Assembly: GCF_036030735.1 (NCBI RefSeq) | Contig: NZ_CP107928.1 | Coordinates: 3,658,001-3,722,000 of the forward strand | Source of the DNA: Streptomyces sp. NBC_00425 | GTDB lineage: Bacteria; Actinomycetota; Actinomycetes; Streptomycetales; Streptomycetaceae | Direction of reading: 5' to 3' | Length of the DNA: 64,000 bases | In this document: piece by piece, positions 6,488 through 15,697 of the stretch | Numbering within the stretch: position 1 is the stretch's first letter | Layout: every line of letters starts with the position of its first letter | Translations under genes and position numbers: made by a program | Notes under the pieces: generated by a model | Databases searched by the model: none | What the model saw: the letters and a program-made list of their open reading frames with translations, nothing else | Told to the model about the DNA's origin: nothing

Positions 6488-8872
6488 GTGACCATCGCGC
6501 CAGCCGAACCGGCCTCAGTCACCGAGCTGAAGACCGACGGTCCCGGGACCGCGTTGCTGCGTACCCTGACCGAGCTGACCGTCGATCTGCCCGACGCCGA
6601 CCCGGGCCGGGTCGCGGCCGCCGCGCTGCGCGGCCGGTCTGCGCGGGCCGCCTCCGAGATCACCGCGGAGCTGCGCGAGCTGGCCACCGAGGCGGCCGCC
6701 GGCCTGATCTCCGAGGACCCCGCCTACTCGAAGCTGGCCGCCCGGCTGCTGACGATCGGCATCGCCGCGGAGGCCGCCTCCCAGGGCGTCACGTCGTTCA
6801 CCGAGTCGGTCGCCGTCGGGCACCGCGAGGGTCTGATCGCGGACCGCACCGCCGAGTTCGTGCGCGTTCACGCGGCCCGCCTCGACGCGCTGATCGACAC
6901 CGCCGCCGACGACCGCTTCGGCTACTTCGGACTGCGCACCCTGCACAGCCGCTACCTGCTGCGGCACCCGATCACCCGCAAGGTCGTCGAGACGCCCCAG
7001 CACTTCCTGCTGCGGGTCGCCGCCGGTCTCGCCGAGGACGACACGGTCCGCGCCCTGGACGAGGTCGCGGCGCTCTACCGGCTGATGAGCCGGCTGGACT
7101 ACCTCCCGTCCTCCCCCACCCTCTTCAACTCCGGCACCCGGCATCCGCAGATGTCGTCCTGCTACCTCCTCGACTCCCCGCTGGACGAGCTGGACTCCAT
7201 CTACGACCGCTACCACCAGGTCGCCCGGCTGTCGAAGCACGCCGGCGGCATCGGGCTGTCGTACTCCCGCATCCGCAGCCGGGGTTCCCTGATCCGCGGC
7301 ACCAACGGGCACTCCAACGGCATCGTGCCGTTCCTCAAGACGCTGGACGCCTCCGTCGCCGCCGTGAACCAGGGCGGCCGGCGCAAGGGCGCGGCGGCGG
7401 TCTACCTGGAGACCTGGCACTCCGACATCGAGGAGTTCCTGGAGCTGCGGGACAACACCGGCGAGGATGCCCGGCGTACGCACAACCTGAACCTCGCCCA
7501 CTGGATCCCGGACGAGTTCATGCGCCGGGTCAACGCCGACGAGCCGTGGTCGCTGTTCTCCCCGGCCGACGTGCCCGAGCTGGTGGACCTGTGGGGCGAC
7601 GAGTTCGACGCGGCCTACCGCAGGGCCGAGTCCGCCGGTCTGGCCAGGAAGACCATCCCGGCCCGAGACCTGTACGGCCGTATGATGCGCACCCTCGCGC
7701 AGACCGGCAACGGCTGGATGACCTTCAAGGACGCGGCCAACCGCACCGCCAACCAGACGGCCGAGCCGGGTCACGTCGTGCACTCCTCCAACCTGTGCAC
7801 GGAGATCCTGGAGGTCACGGACGACGGCGAGACGGCGGTGTGCAACCTGGGCTCGGTGAACCTGGGCGCGTTCGTCGACACGGCGAACGGCGACATCGAC
7901 TGGCAGCGGCTGGACGAGACCGTCCGCACGGCGGTCACGTTCCTGGACCGCGTCGTCGACATCAACTTCTACCCGACCGAGCAGGCGGGCCGTTCCAACG
8001 CCCGCTGGCGTCCGGTCGGGCTGGGCGCGATGGGCCTTCAGGACGTCTTCTTCAAGCTGCGGCTGCCCTTCGACTCGCCCGAGGCCAAGGCCCTTTCCAC
8101 CCGCATCGCCGAGCGCGTCATGCTCGCCGCCTACGAGGCCTCCGCCGACCTGGCCGAGCGCAGCGGCCCGCTGCCGGCCTGGGAGAAGACCCGCACGGCC
8201 AGGGGCGTGCTGCACCCGGACCACTACGGCGTCGAGTTCGCCTGGCCCGAGCGCTGGGCGGCGCTGCGCGAGCGGATCGCCTCGACGGGACTGCGCAACT
8301 CCCTGCTGCTGGCCATCGCGCCCACCGCCACCATCGCCTCCATCGCGGGCGTCTACGAGTGCATCGAGCCGCAGGTGTCGAACCTGTTCAAGCGCGAGAC
8401 GCTGTCCGGCGAGTTCCTCCAGGTCAACTCGTACCTGGTGCGCGAGCTCAAGGAGCTCGGCGTCTGGGACGCCCGCACCCGTGAGGCGCTGCGCGAGGCG
8501 AACGGCTCGGTGCAGGGCTTCGCGTGGATCCCGGCCGAGGTGCGGGACCTGTACCGCACGGCGTGGGAGATCCCCCAGCGCGGCCTGATCGACATGGCCG
8601 CCGCCCGTACCCCGTACCTGGACCAGGCGCAGTCGCTGAACCTGTTCCTGGAGACGCCGACGATCGGCAAGCTCTCCTCGATGTACGCGTACGCGTGGAA
8701 GTCGGGCCTGAAGACGACGTACTACCTGCGCTCGCGCCCGGCCACCCGGATCGCCCGGGCCGCCCGCGCCCAGGCGCAGACCGAGAACACCATCCCCGTG
8801 CAGCAGGCCGCCGACCCCGACGCCGTCGCCTGCTCCCTGGAGAACCCCGAGTCCTGCGAGGCCTGCCAGTAA
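6488..8872 (+). CDS. nrdA: Class Ia ribonucleoside-diphosphate reductase, large subunit
   Basis: 794-residue alpha subunit, which reduces ribonucleoside diphosphates to deoxy forms. Visible landmarks are SSCYLLD (first redox Cys), SSNLCTEI with the thiyl-radical Cys and partner Glu, VCNLGSVNL (second redox Cys), the PTATIASIAG phosphate loop, and the C-terminal shuttle pair CEAC four residues into SCEACQ. The GTG at 6488 follows a clear RBS (GAGGGAG); the longer open frame would run through the riboswitch leader. I see no RDG-type ATP-cone motif in the first 90 residues, so allosteric overall-activity control may be absent. The stop overlaps the nrdB start (TAATG). NrdR boxes and a B12 riboswitch control the operon. 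Confidence 0.95.
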   Translation: MTIAPAEPASVTELKTDGPGTALLRTLTELTVDLPDADPGRVAAAALRGRSARAASEITAELRELATEAAAGLISEDPAYSKLAARLLTIGIAAEAASQGVTSFTESVAVGHREGLIADRTAEFVRVHAARLDALIDTAADDRFGYFGLRTLHSRYLLRHPITRKVVETPQHFLLRVAAGLAEDDTVRALDEVAALYRLMSRLDYLPSSPTLFNSGTRHPQMSSCYLLDSPLDELDSIYDRYHQVARLSKHAGGIGLSYSRIRSRGSLIRGTNGHSNGIVPFLKTLDASVAAVNQGGRRKGAAAVYLETWHSDIEEFLELRDNTGEDARRTHNLNLAHWIPDEFMRRVNADEPWSLFSPADVPELVDLWGDEFDAAYRRAESAGLARKTIPARDLYGRMMRTLAQTGNGWMTFKDAANRTANQTAEPGHVVHSSNLCTEILEVTDDGETAVCNLGSVNLGAFVDTANGDIDWQRLDETVRTAVTFLDRVVDINFYPTEQAGRSNARWRPVGLGAMGLQDVFFKLRLPFDSPEAKALSTRIAERVMLAAYEASADLAERSGPLPAWEKTRTARGVLHPDHYGVEFAWPERWAALRERIASTGLRNSLLLAIAPTATIASIAGVYECIEPQVSNLFKRETLSGEFLQVNSYLVRELKELGVWDARTREALREANGSVQGFAWIPAEVRDLYRTAWEIPQRGLIDMAAARTPYLDQAQSLNLFLETPTIGKLSSMYAYAWKSGLKTTYYLRSRPATRIARAARAQAQTENTIPVQQAADPDAVACSLENPESCEACQ

Positions 8873-9897
8873 TGACCACCGCACCCGAGAAGACCGAGAA
8901 GAACCTGCTCGACCCGGGCTTCGAGCTGACCCTGCGCCCGATGCGCTACCCCGACTTCTACGAGCGCTACCGGGACGCGATCAAGAACACCTGGACCGTC
9001 GAGGAGGTCGACCTCCACTCGGACGTCACCGACCTGGCGAAGCTGTCCGAGGGCGAGCAGCACATGATCGGCCGGCTGGTCGCGTTCTTCGCGACGGGCG
9101 ACTCGATCGTGGCGAACAACCTCGTGCTGACGCTGTACAAGCACATCAACTCCCCCGAGGCGCGCCTGTACCTGTCCAGGCAGCTCTTCGAGGAGGCCGT
9201 GCACGTCCAGTTCTATCTGACGCTGCTGGACACCTATCTGCCCGACCCGGACGACCGGGCGGCGGCCTTCGCGGCGGTGGAGAACATCCCGTCCATCCGG
9301 GAGAAGGCCGAGTTCTGCTTCAAGTGGATCAACGAGGTGGAGAAGCTGGAGCGGCTGGAGTCGCAGGCCGACCGGCGCCGCTTCCTGCTCAACCTGATCT
9401 GCTTCGCCGCGTGCATCGAGGGCCTGTTCTTCTACGGCGCGTTCGCGTACGTCTACTGGTTCCGCAGCCGGGGCCTGCTGCACGGTCTGGCCACCGGGAC
9501 CAACTGGGTGTTCCGCGACGAGACCATGCACATGAGCTTCGCCTTCGAGGTGGTCGACACCGTCCGCAAGGAGGAGCCGGAGCTCTTCGACGACCGGCTC
9601 CAGGAGGAGGTCACCGCCATGCTCCGGGAGGCCGTCGAGGCCGAGCTGCAGTTCGGGCGCGATCTGTGCGGCGACGGCCTGCCGGGCATGAACACCGAGT
9701 CGATGCGGCAGTACCTCGAGTGTGTCGCCGACCAGCGTCTGACGCGGCTCGGCTTCGCCCCGGTGTACGGCTCGGAGAACCCCTTCTCCTTCATGGAGCT
9801 GCAGGGCGTTCAGGAGCTGACCAACTTCTTCGAGCGTCGTCCGTCGGCGTACCAGGTCGCGGTGGAGGGCACCGTGGACCTGGACGAGGACTTCTGA
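8872..9897 (+). CDS. nrdB: Class Ia ribonucleotide reductase, small (radical) subunit
   Basis: 341 residues, the usual R2 length. The diiron ligands are visible as an Asp in FFATGDSIVANN, E-x-x-H in EEAVHVQFY, Glu in ACIEGLFF, and E-x-x-H in RDETMHMSF. The Tyr four residues after the first His (HVQFY) is in the place of the stable tyrosyl radical, so this is a Tyr-radical enzyme, not a metal-substituted Ic form. The ATG overlaps the nrdA stop by one base, which implies translational coupling. The C-terminal acidic tail (VDLDEDF) is where R2 docks on R1. The 3' end is overlapped on the opposite strand by a small ORF. Confidence 0.95.
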   Translation: MTTAPEKTEKNLLDPGFELTLRPMRYPDFYERYRDAIKNTWTVEEVDLHSDVTDLAKLSEGEQHMIGRLVAFFATGDSIVANNLVLTLYKHINSPEARLYLSRQLFEEAVHVQFYLTLLDTYLPDPDDRAAAFAAVENIPSIREKAEFCFKWINEVEKLERLESQADRRRFLLNLICFAACIEGLFFYGAFAYVYWFRSRGLLHGLATGTNWVFRDETMHMSFAFEVVDTVRKEEPELFDDRLQEEVTAMLREAVEAELQFGRDLCGDGLPGMNTESMRQYLECVADQRLTRLGFAPVYGSENPFSFMELQGVQELTNFFERRPSAYQVAVEGTVDLDEDF

Positions 9898-10079
9898 GTC
9901 CACGTCCGGTCCCGGGTCACCGGCCGCACGGCCGTTGCCGCCTGCGCGGCGGCCTTCAGCTGGCGGTCGATCCGGCGCTCGTGGAGATGTCCCACGAGCG
10001 CCGGAGCCGCGAGGACGAGGAAGAGGGCCAGGACGGTGAGGTACTCGCTGATTGCGTTCATGAGGTAAGCGTCGTGCAC
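9810..10079 (-). CDS. Small single-pass membrane protein, divergent from nrdS
   Basis: 89-residue ORF with one clear hydrophobic helix (YLTVLALFLVLAAPALVGHL, about residues 13-32), then a basic/polar tail. The GTG at 10079 has a well-placed RBS (AGGAG, 8-nt spacing), which argues that it is translated. The last 88 bp run antisense to the end of nrdB, so the C-terminal third may be poorly constrained. It is transcribed divergently from nrdS across a shared inverted repeat. No family is recognised; a neighbouring regulator target or accessory role is speculation. An in-frame ATG at 10061 is an alternative start. Confidence 0.55.
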   Translation of the reverse strand: MHDAYLMNAISEYLTVLALFLVLAAPALVGHLHERRIDRQLKAAAQAATAVRPVTRDRTWTQKSSSRSTVPSTATWYADGRRSKKLVSS

Positions 10080-10095
10080 GGCGGATGCTCCTGAC

Positions 10096-10135
10096 AGTGG
10101 CAGGACTGCCGCACATCTTCAAATTACTGCCACTC
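10096..10135. promoter_or_regulatory. Inverted repeat AGTGGCAG-N24-CTGCCACT, candidate operator
   Basis: Perfect 8-bp arms at 10096-10103 and 10128-10135 lie in the spacer between nrdS and the divergent small ORF. On the minus strand a TTGAAG-N17-CACTGT promoter-like pair overlaps the left arm. The arrangement suits autoregulation by the AraC-type protein NrdS, which is inference. Confidence 0.4.
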
Positions 10136-10152
10136 CGGTGCACACTGGCGGC

Positions 10153-11118
10153 ATGCTGAACAACGTGGTCGCGATCCTCCTGGACGGTGTGCACCCCTTC
10201 GAACTGGGCGTCGTCTGCGAGGTCTTCGGGATCGACCGCAGCGACGAGGGGCTGCCGGTCTACGACTTCGCCGTCGCCTCGGCGGAGGGGCCGACGCTGA
10301 GCACCCACGCCGGGTTCACCATGAGCACCCCACACGGTCTGGAGCGGCTGGAGAGCGCCGACCTGATCGCCGTGCCGGCCGGCGACACCTACGGCGAGCG
10401 GGACTTCCCGCCGGAGCTGCTCGACGCGCTGCGCCGGGCCGTGGACCGCGGCACGCGGGTGCTCAGCGTCTGCTCGGGCGCGTTCGTGCTGGGCGCGGCG
10501 GGACTGCTGGACGGGCGGCGCTGCGCGGTGCACTGGCGGCACGCCGAGCGGCTGGCCCGGCAGTATCCGCGCACCGTCGTGGAACCGGACGTGCTCTACG
10601 TCGACGAGGACCCGGTGATCACCTCGGCCGGGACGGCCGCGGGCATCGACGCCTGTCTGCACATCGTCCGCAAGGAGCAGGGCCCGGAGGTCGCCAACCG
10701 GATCGCCCGGCGGATGGTGGTGCCGCCGCACCGGGACGGCGGCCAGGCCCAGTACATCGAGCGGCCGCTGCCCCGGTCGCGGTGCGACACCGTCGGCGAG
10801 GTGCTCGCGTGGATGGAGCAGCACCTCGACCAGGAGATCACGGTCGAACGGCTCGCGGAGCGCGCGCACATGTCGCCGCGCACCTTCGCCCGCCGTTTCC
10901 AGCAGGAGACCGGCACCACCCCCTACCGATGGCTGCTGCGTCAACGGGTGCTGCTGGCACAGCAGTTGCTGGAAGCCACGGACGAGACGGTGGACGCGAT
11001 CGCCTGGCGAGCCGGTTTCGGCACGGCGGGCGCCCTGCGTCACCAGTTCGTGCAGGCGCTGGGGACGACCCCCAACGCCTACCGGCGCACGTTCCGCGGT
11101 CCGCAGGCCGTCGCCTGA
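10153..11118 (+). CDS. nrdS: AraC-type transcriptional regulator with DJ-1/PfpI domain (NrdS)
   Basis: 321 residues. The N-terminal domain (about 1-185) is the DJ-1/PfpI (GATase1-like) fold, with the nucleophile-elbow region VLSVCSGAFVLGAAGLLDGR. The C-terminal 100 residues hold the two AraC helix-turn-helix motifs (MSPRTFARRFQQETGTTPYR and IAWRAGFGTAGALRHQF). The gene following nrdAB in S. coelicolor is named nrdS and described as AraC-like. Here it is 255 bp downstream of nrdB and has its own likely promoter region, so co-transcription with nrdAB is not certain. The ATG at 10153 is chosen because MLNNVVAILLDGV starts the first strand; a GTG at 10138 is possible. It ends 10 bp from the convergent P450 gene. 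Confidence 0.88.
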   Translation: MLNNVVAILLDGVHPFELGVVCEVFGIDRSDEGLPVYDFAVASAEGPTLSTHAGFTMSTPHGLERLESADLIAVPAGDTYGERDFPPELLDALRRAVDRGTRVLSVCSGAFVLGAAGLLDGRRCAVHWRHAERLARQYPRTVVEPDVLYVDEDPVITSAGTAAGIDACLHIVRKEQGPEVANRIARRMVVPPHRDGGQAQYIERPLPRSRCDTVGEVLAWMEQHLDQEITVERLAERAHMSPRTFARRFQQETGTTPYRWLLRQRVLLAQQLLEATDETVDAIAWRAGFGTAGALRHQFVQALGTTPNAYRRTFRGPQAVA

Positions 11119-11128
11119 GCCGCGGCTC

Positions 11129-12499
11129 TCACCCGGGTATCGCCCGCAGCAGCAGCCGGCGCGGCCGGAGCGTGATGCCGATGTGCGTCCGGTTGTCGGA
11201 GCCGGGCGCCGGCTCGAAGCGGAACGCCTTCGCCACCACCGCCGTGATCAGCGTCAGCTCGGCCATCGAGAAGTGGTCGCTGGGGCACTTGCGGTTGCCG
11301 ACGCCGAACGGCGTCATGGCGTACTTCGGCAGCTCCGCGGAGCGGCCGGGCAGCCAGCGGTCGGGGTCGAACTCCGTGTGGCGCTCGTACGACCGCGGAT
11401 CGCGCTGAACCGCGTACGGGCTGTAGACGATGTCGGCCCCGGCGGGAATGCGGTAACCGCCGAGCTCCGTGTCGGTCACCGCGCGCCGGGTCAATATCCA
11501 TACGGCGGGATAGAGCCGCATGGTCTCGACGACGACATTGGCGGTGTGCCGGAGCTTTCGAACGTCGTCGAATGCGACCGGCCGGTCGCCGACAACGTTT
11601 TTCACCTCTTCGCGGATCTTGTCCACTTGATCCGGGTGCTCGGTGAGGACGTGGAGCAACGACATGACCACTGAGCCGGCGGTTTCGCTGCCCGGGGTGA
11701 GTATCGCGATGACCTGGTCGTGGATCTCCTGCTCCCCGATCGGGTCGCCATTCTCGTCCTTCGCCTCCAGCAAAGCCGTCAGCAAATCGTCCGGTTTTTG
11801 ACCGGATGCCCTTCGGTCGGCGACGATCTCGTCCACCAGCCGGTGCAGATCGGCCAGCGCCCGGTTGAATTCTCGGTTGGCCGGAACCGGTACCCGATAA
11901 AGCGGTCCGAGAGGTACGACCATGCGCTGGTACATGCCGGCGAACAGCGTGGCGAGCGCGGAGGTGATGCGCTCGGACCGGGCGTCCATGTAGCTCCCGC
12001 GCATCAGGCAGCGGGCCGAGATGCGCACGGACACCCGGAAGGCCTCCGCGGTGACGTCGAGGACCTCGCCCCTCGTCCAGCGCTCGACGAGCGCGTGCGC
12101 CTCCTCCTCCATGATCGGGCCGTAGCCGGGGATGGCGTCGAGCCGGAACGCGGGCTGGATCGTGCGCCGCTGGCGGCGGTGCAGCGGTCCGTTGGCCGTG
12201 GCCACGCCCTCTTTGCCGAGCAGGCTCTCCAGGGACTCCCACAGGGGGCCGGAGATGATGTAGTCGGGGCTGAGCGCCAGGGCGCCGGTGAGGTCCGGCG
12301 CGGTGACGGCGTACACCGTCTTGGGGCCGAGCCTGAGGCGGACCACGTCGCCGTGGTCGCGGAGCCGGGCCAGGAAGGCCAGCGGGTCACGGGCCAGCTT
12401 CCAGCCGTGCCCGAGGAGCGGCACCCTGCCACCGGCCAACGGTGGCTCACGCAGTTCGGGTGCCTCGGCGGTCGCGGGTTTCACCGACTCGACGGTCAT
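11129..12499 (-). CDS. cyp170A1: Cytochrome P450 CYP170A type, albaflavenone synthase
   Basis: 456 residues. P450 motifs present are the I-helix segment [10 protein letters not shown], ExxR as VVVETMR, and the heme-Cys loop [10 protein letters not shown]. Sequence and partner gene identify it as CYP170A1, which oxidises epi-isozizaene in two steps through albaflavenol to the antibiotic sesquiterpenoid albaflavenone. The S. coelicolor enzyme has also been reported to have a second, farnesene-synthase active site. Here an acidic DD pair in [20 protein letters not shown] would be the place to look. Its ATG overlaps the cyclase TGA (ATGA). The middle of the gene (about 11490-11910) is less G/C-biased at third positions than its neighbours. 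Confidence 0.93.
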   Translation of the reverse strand: MTVESVKPATAEAPELREPPLAGGRVPLLGHGWKLARDPLAFLARLRDHGDVVRLRLGPKTVYAVTAPDLTGALALSPDYIISGPLWESLESLLGKEGVATANGPLHRRQRRTIQPAFRLDAIPGYGPIMEEEAHALVERWTRGEVLDVTAEAFRVSVRISARCLMRGSYMDARSERITSALATLFAGMYQRMVVPLGPLYRVPVPANREFNRALADLHRLVDEIVADRRASGQKPDDLLTALLEAKDENGDPIGEQEIHDQVIAILTPGSETAGSVVMSLLHVLTEHPDQVDKIREEVKNVVGDRPVAFDDVRKLRHTANVVVETMRLYPAVWILTRRAVTDTELGGYRIPAGADIVYSPYAVQRDPRSYERHTEFDPDRWLPGRSAELPKYAMTPFGVGNRKCPSDHFSMAELTLITAVVAKAFRFEPAPGSDNRTHIGITLRPRRLLLRAIPG

Positions 12500-13587
12500 T
12501 TCTCACCTGCCGCTTCGTTGTTGACGTACGGGGGCGTGGACCGGTCGTCCCAGCTTTCGACCCTGTAACGGCCGGACTCGTGATGGAACCAGTAGACGGA
12601 ACTGAACCAGTTCCGCATATTGCCGAGGCAGGCCCGCACGGCGGCGCCGAGCTGCATTCCACGGACCGTCCCGTCGTCAAGTCGGTCGGCGAGCCTCAAG
12701 ACTTCCTTCTCAACGGCGAGGAACTCGGATATGCATTCTTCGATGCGCCGCCTTATTTCTTCGACAGCCTCTTCGAGAGTCATTCCCTGATGAGTGACGA
12801 GACTGATTCCTAGATTATGCACCTCGTCGCCCGCCAATTCCTTGGGGAGCGAGCAGAGGTCGTTGTACCAGGCGGCGAACTCCTGACTCAGCAGAGCCGC
12901 ACGCCGATAGGACGGGTGTTTCCGCACCGAGTCCGGGAGTTCGCATCCCGCGCTCGGCTCCAACAGGTCGGTCCAGATCCAGTGCGCGAACGTGAGCCGA
13001 CGCAGGGCGAGGTATTCCTCGACACCGGGAATGCGCCCTTCGACGCGGTTGTGGAATTCCCGGTCGTACGCCTCGATCACGGTGTGGAAGTGCCGGGCGA
13101 ACCGGGCGTTCCAGGTGCCGGGAAGGAAGGAGTACAGCCTGCCCACGCCGTCCGCGAGCCCGGCGACCAGCGGATCCCGGTGGGTCAGATGCTCTGCCGG
13201 GAAGTCCAGGGCCGCGTGCAAGCGGAACCTCAGCTGTCGCCAGGAGGACACCCGGCCGTGCACGACGTCACGGTCGTGCCGGTCGTCCCAGACGAAGAAC
13301 CATGCGCTGTAGTCGGCTATGGCCTGCAGGACCGCTTCGGGTGCGCCGAGGTAGTAGCCCGCCATCAAGTCCGTGTAGCAAAGACCGTCGGCATATTCGG
13401 CGACCTTCCACGCCGGCATCAACCGTTTTTTCAGCAGCCAGGAGCGGGTGTTCTCCTGCAACTGGGGCCAATATGGATGCAGTTGCCGGGGAAACTCCGC
13501 CTCGATGACCGGAAGAGAGAGCGAGGGAGGGACCGCGGGCGCGGTCACCGTGGTGCTGTATGTGGTGCTGTATGGGAAAGCTGGCAC
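12496..13587 (-). CDS. cyc1: Epi-isozizaene synthase (class I sesquiterpene cyclase)
   Basis: 363 residues. It cyclises farnesyl diphosphate to epi-isozizaene, the first step to albaflavenone. The Mg-binding aspartate-rich motif is VWDDRHDRD and the second metal site is the NSE motif NDLCSLPKE. The C-terminal [13 protein letters not shown] region with the active-site-capping Arg is intact. Length and sequence follow the S. coelicolor enzyme closely. The GTG at 13587 is chosen because GAGGGG lies 6 nt upstream and the resulting start (M-P-A-F-P) fits the family; a TTG six bases earlier would sit on the RBS. Several codons rare in Streptomyces occur (ATA, AGG, CTA). It forms an ATGA-coupled pair with the P450 gene. 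Confidence 0.95.
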   Translation of the reverse strand: MPAFPYSTTYSTTVTAPAVPPSLSLPVIEAEFPRQLHPYWPQLQENTRSWLLKKRLMPAWKVAEYADGLCYTDLMAGYYLGAPEAVLQAIADYSAWFFVWDDRHDRDVVHGRVSSWRQLRFRLHAALDFPAEHLTHRDPLVAGLADGVGRLYSFLPGTWNARFARHFHTVIEAYDREFHNRVEGRIPGVEEYLALRRLTFAHWIWTDLLEPSAGCELPDSVRKHPSYRRAALLSQEFAAWYNDLCSLPKELAGDEVHNLGISLVTHQGMTLEEAVEEIRRRIEECISEFLAVEKEVLRLADRLDDGTVRGMQLGAAVRACLGNMRNWFSSVYWFHHESGRYRVESWDDRSTPPYVNNEAAGEK

Positions 13588-13687
13588 GAACAACCCCTCT
13601 CAGCCGCCAGTGGGCGCACACCCCTCCCGCCGTGCCGGGCGTGCGCCGTTGCGTATCCCCGCTCATCCCATTCAGCACTACAACTGA

Positions 13688-13702
13688 CCGTTCTGGGAAC
13701 GG
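13688..13702. promoter_or_regulatory. Palindrome CCGTTC-TGG-GAACGG upstream of the cyclase
   Basis: A perfect 6-bp inverted repeat with a 3-bp centre lies about 100 bp upstream of the cyclase start. The surrounding 13588-13820 spacer is more A/T-rich than average and holds no ORF with coding character. It is a candidate binding site for a repressor of the albaflavenone operon; no regulator is identified. Confidence 0.35.
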
Positions 13703-13820
13703 ATTTGCTTCATTCACTACCCCAACATGCCGAGAATCCGCCCCCACGTGACTGGTTACGGATCAGCAGATGTGCAGTAGATGTGCGTAAGCGACCGAAC
13801 GTCCGTCGGACACACGAACG

Positions 13821-13851
13821 ACGCCTGTCCGGAAGAAGTCCGGACAGGCGT
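13821..13851 (-). terminator. Terminator hairpin of def
   Basis: A perfect 13-bp inverted repeat (acgcctgtccgga / tccggacaggcgt) with a 5-nt loop lies 18 bp past the deformylase stop. Confidence 0.8.
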
Positions 13852-13869
13852 CGGGTGTACGGGTGCGGC

Positions 13870-14520
13870 TCAGTCGTTGGCGACCACGGGGTAGCGAGGC
13901 TCGTTCTCGGCCATCTGCCGCAGCGCGTCCTTGCGTTCGCGCTTGGAGAGACGGTCGATGTAGAGGTACCCGTAGAGGTGATCCGTCTCGTGCTGCAAAC
14001 ACCGTGCGAAGTATCCGGTGCCGCGCACCCTGATCGGGTTGCCCCGCTCGTCCTGACCCGTCACCTCGGCGTAGTCCGGACGGGCCAGCGGCGCGTACGC
14101 GGTCGGCACCGACAGACAGCCCTCGTTGCTGTCGTCCAGCCGGCGCCGGTCGGCGGGCAGCTCGACGAGCTTCGGGTTGCAGACGACACCGACGTGCCGG
14201 GCGCCCTCGTCGTCGGGGCAGTCGTAGACGAAGACCTTCAGGTCGACGCCGATCTGGTTGGCGGCCAGGCCCACGCCCTCCGCGGTGCGCTGCGAGGCGA
14301 ACATGTCGTCCACCAGCTTCAGCAGCTCGTCGTCGAACGCGGTGACGTCCTTGCACTCCCTGTGGAGCACCGGGTTGCCGACGACCGTGATCGGCCGCGA
14401 GGCGCCGCGCTCACGGTGGGCCCGCTCGCGCTCCTCCGTCTCCTCGGTGTCGATGACGAAGCCCTCGTCGTCCACGGGGAGCACGCCCCCGTGCTGCTGA
14501 TCGGTGTCCTGCTGCGCCAT
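13870..14520 (-). CDS. def: Peptide deformylase
   Basis: 216 residues, longer than the usual ~170-190 because of a polar N-terminal extension of about 40 residues. All three deformylase motifs are present: [17 protein letters not shown] with the metal Cys, and QHETDHL with the two metal His and catalytic Glu. It removes the formyl group from nascent N-terminal methionine at the ribosome. The ATG at 14520 has AGGAAGG about 11 nt upstream, a long spacing. The extension carries an acidic Glu/Asp run whose role I cannot assign. It is transcribed in the same direction as the upstream TPR gene but separated from it by two hairpins, so it is probably a separate unit. Confidence 0.93.
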   Translation of the reverse strand: MAQQDTDQQHGGVLPVDDEGFVIDTEETEERERAHRERGASRPITVVGNPVLHRECKDVTAFDDELLKLVDDMFASQRTAEGVGLAANQIGVDLKVFVYDCPDDEGARHVGVVCNPKLVELPADRRRLDDSNEGCLSVPTAYAPLARPDYAEVTGQDERGNPIRVRGTGYFARCLQHETDHLYGYLYIDRLSKRERKDALRQMAENEPRYPVVAND

Positions 14521-14549
14521 GACCGACGTATGCCTTCCTGACTGTGTCC

Positions 14550-14583
14550 TCCGAGGGCTGCCCTCGGACCCCCGCCCGGGGGT
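14550..14583 (-). terminator. Two adjacent hairpins after the TPR gene
   Basis: tccgaggg-ctg-ccctcgga (14550-14568) is followed by ccccc-gccc-ggggg (14570-14583). They lie between the TPR gene stop and the def start on the same strand, and may act as a terminator or partial block. Confidence 0.55.
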
Positions 14584-14611
14584 TCGTCGCTGATACAGGG
14601 TACGGGGACGG

Positions 14612-15592
14612 CTAGCAGACCTCTTCCAGGTCCCGCCAGTCGCGGGTGTCCGGGCTGTCGGCGACCCACCCGTCCAGCAGCCCCCGCACCAGCGAGGCGG
14701 GCGCGGCCACCCCGCACTCCCGCTCCGGCGCCCACAGCTGCCCGTCGGTCACGTGCCCGAGCGGGCCCGGGTGCCCCGGCTCGCTGTGGTCGTGCGGGTC
14801 CAGATGCTCGCCGTCCCCCTCGTCGGACGGCATCCGCGACTCCGAGCACATCCGGCACAGCAGCCGCACCGAGGACGACCAGTCCTCCGCCGCGAAGCCC
14901 GCGTCGGCGGCCAGCTGCTCCAGGGCGTCGCGGTCCGTCTCCGAGGCCGCCTCCAGCAGGACCACCCAGGTCGGCACCGGCGACGGGGCCCACAGCTCGA
15001 TCTCGTCGAAGACGGGGTAGGAGTGACCGGCGGAAGTGGTCCGCTCACCGTGCGGCACCCCGTCGTGCAGCACGACCTCGCCCCAGCGGCGCCCGGAGGA
15101 CGGCAGCGGGATCGACAGCACCTCCATGCGGGCGGGATCCAGCCGCCGCCCCCACACCACCTCGGCCTCGCCCTCGGGCGACAGCCGTACGGCCGCGCTG
15201 CCCAGCTCCATCCCGACCGGCTCGCCCGCGCCCGTGGCCTCGCCCGGCACGTGCAGCCCGTACGCCTGCCAGGCGCGGCGGGCCAGCGGCCAGTCCTGCA
15301 GGGCGGTGGCGGCGATGCCCACGTTCCACCAGTCGGGGGCCCCGGCCTCCCGGTCCAGCAGCGCGACGGCGCGGAGCCCGGCCGTGCGGGCCTGCTCCCA
15401 GTCGTGCCGGAACTTGTGCAGCAGGGCGAGGTTGAACCAGGACTCGGAAAGCCAGGGTTCCAGGTCGGCGGCACGTGTCAGGAGCGCGCCCGCGTCCTCG
15501 TACCGCCCGTCGCCGATCAGCGTGAACGCGCGGTCGGTGGCCTGCCGCCAGGAGGCGGAGGGCCGGTGCCGTCCCTTGCCGAAGATCCTCAC
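14612..15592 (-). CDS. Tetratricopeptide-repeat protein
   Basis: 326 residues. The first third carries TPR-like helices ([60 protein letters not shown]), as in protein-interaction scaffolds. The later part has scattered Cys/His and acidic segments ([21 protein letters not shown]) with no known motif. The GTG at 15592 ([11 protein letters not shown]) is preferred. An ATG at 15694, 3 nt after the upstream HD gene, is in frame, but the 34 codons it adds lose the G/C third-position bias. It is the last gene of a probable four- or five-gene run from sigR. Function is unknown. Confidence 0.75.
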   Translation of the reverse strand: MRIFGKGRHRPSASWRQATDRAFTLIGDGRYEDAGALLTRAADLEPWLSESWFNLALLHKFRHDWEQARTAGLRAVALLDREAGAPDWWNVGIAATALQDWPLARRAWQAYGLHVPGEATGAGEPVGMELGSAAVRLSPEGEAEVVWGRRLDPARMEVLSIPLPSSGRRWGEVVLHDGVPHGERTTSAGHSYPVFDEIELWAPSPVPTWVVLLEAASETDRDALEQLAADAGFAAEDWSSSVRLLCRMCSESRMPSDEGDGEHLDPHDHSEPGHPGPLGHVTDGQLWAPERECGVAAPASLVRGLLDGWVADSPDTRDWRDLEEVC

Positions 15593-15697
15593 GATTCCCG
15601 CCTGCCAGTTCCGTTCTGTGGGCTGGCCAGTGCCCCCGGACACTCTCTCCCTCGCATCCAACCACGTGTGGCCGGAAGGCCGCTCATTACCCATGGG

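Noticed and set aside
9898..10152. Operon continuity nrdB-nrdS without a promoter
   Set aside because: A 255-bp gap, a divergent ORF with an RBS and an inverted repeat argue for an independent promoter, although read-through is not excluded.
15593..15694. N-terminal extension of the TPR protein from the ATG at 15694
   Set aside because: Third-position G/C bias drops in these 34 codons and no domain is added, so the GTG at 15592 was preferred, although translation coupling from the upstream gene remains possible.
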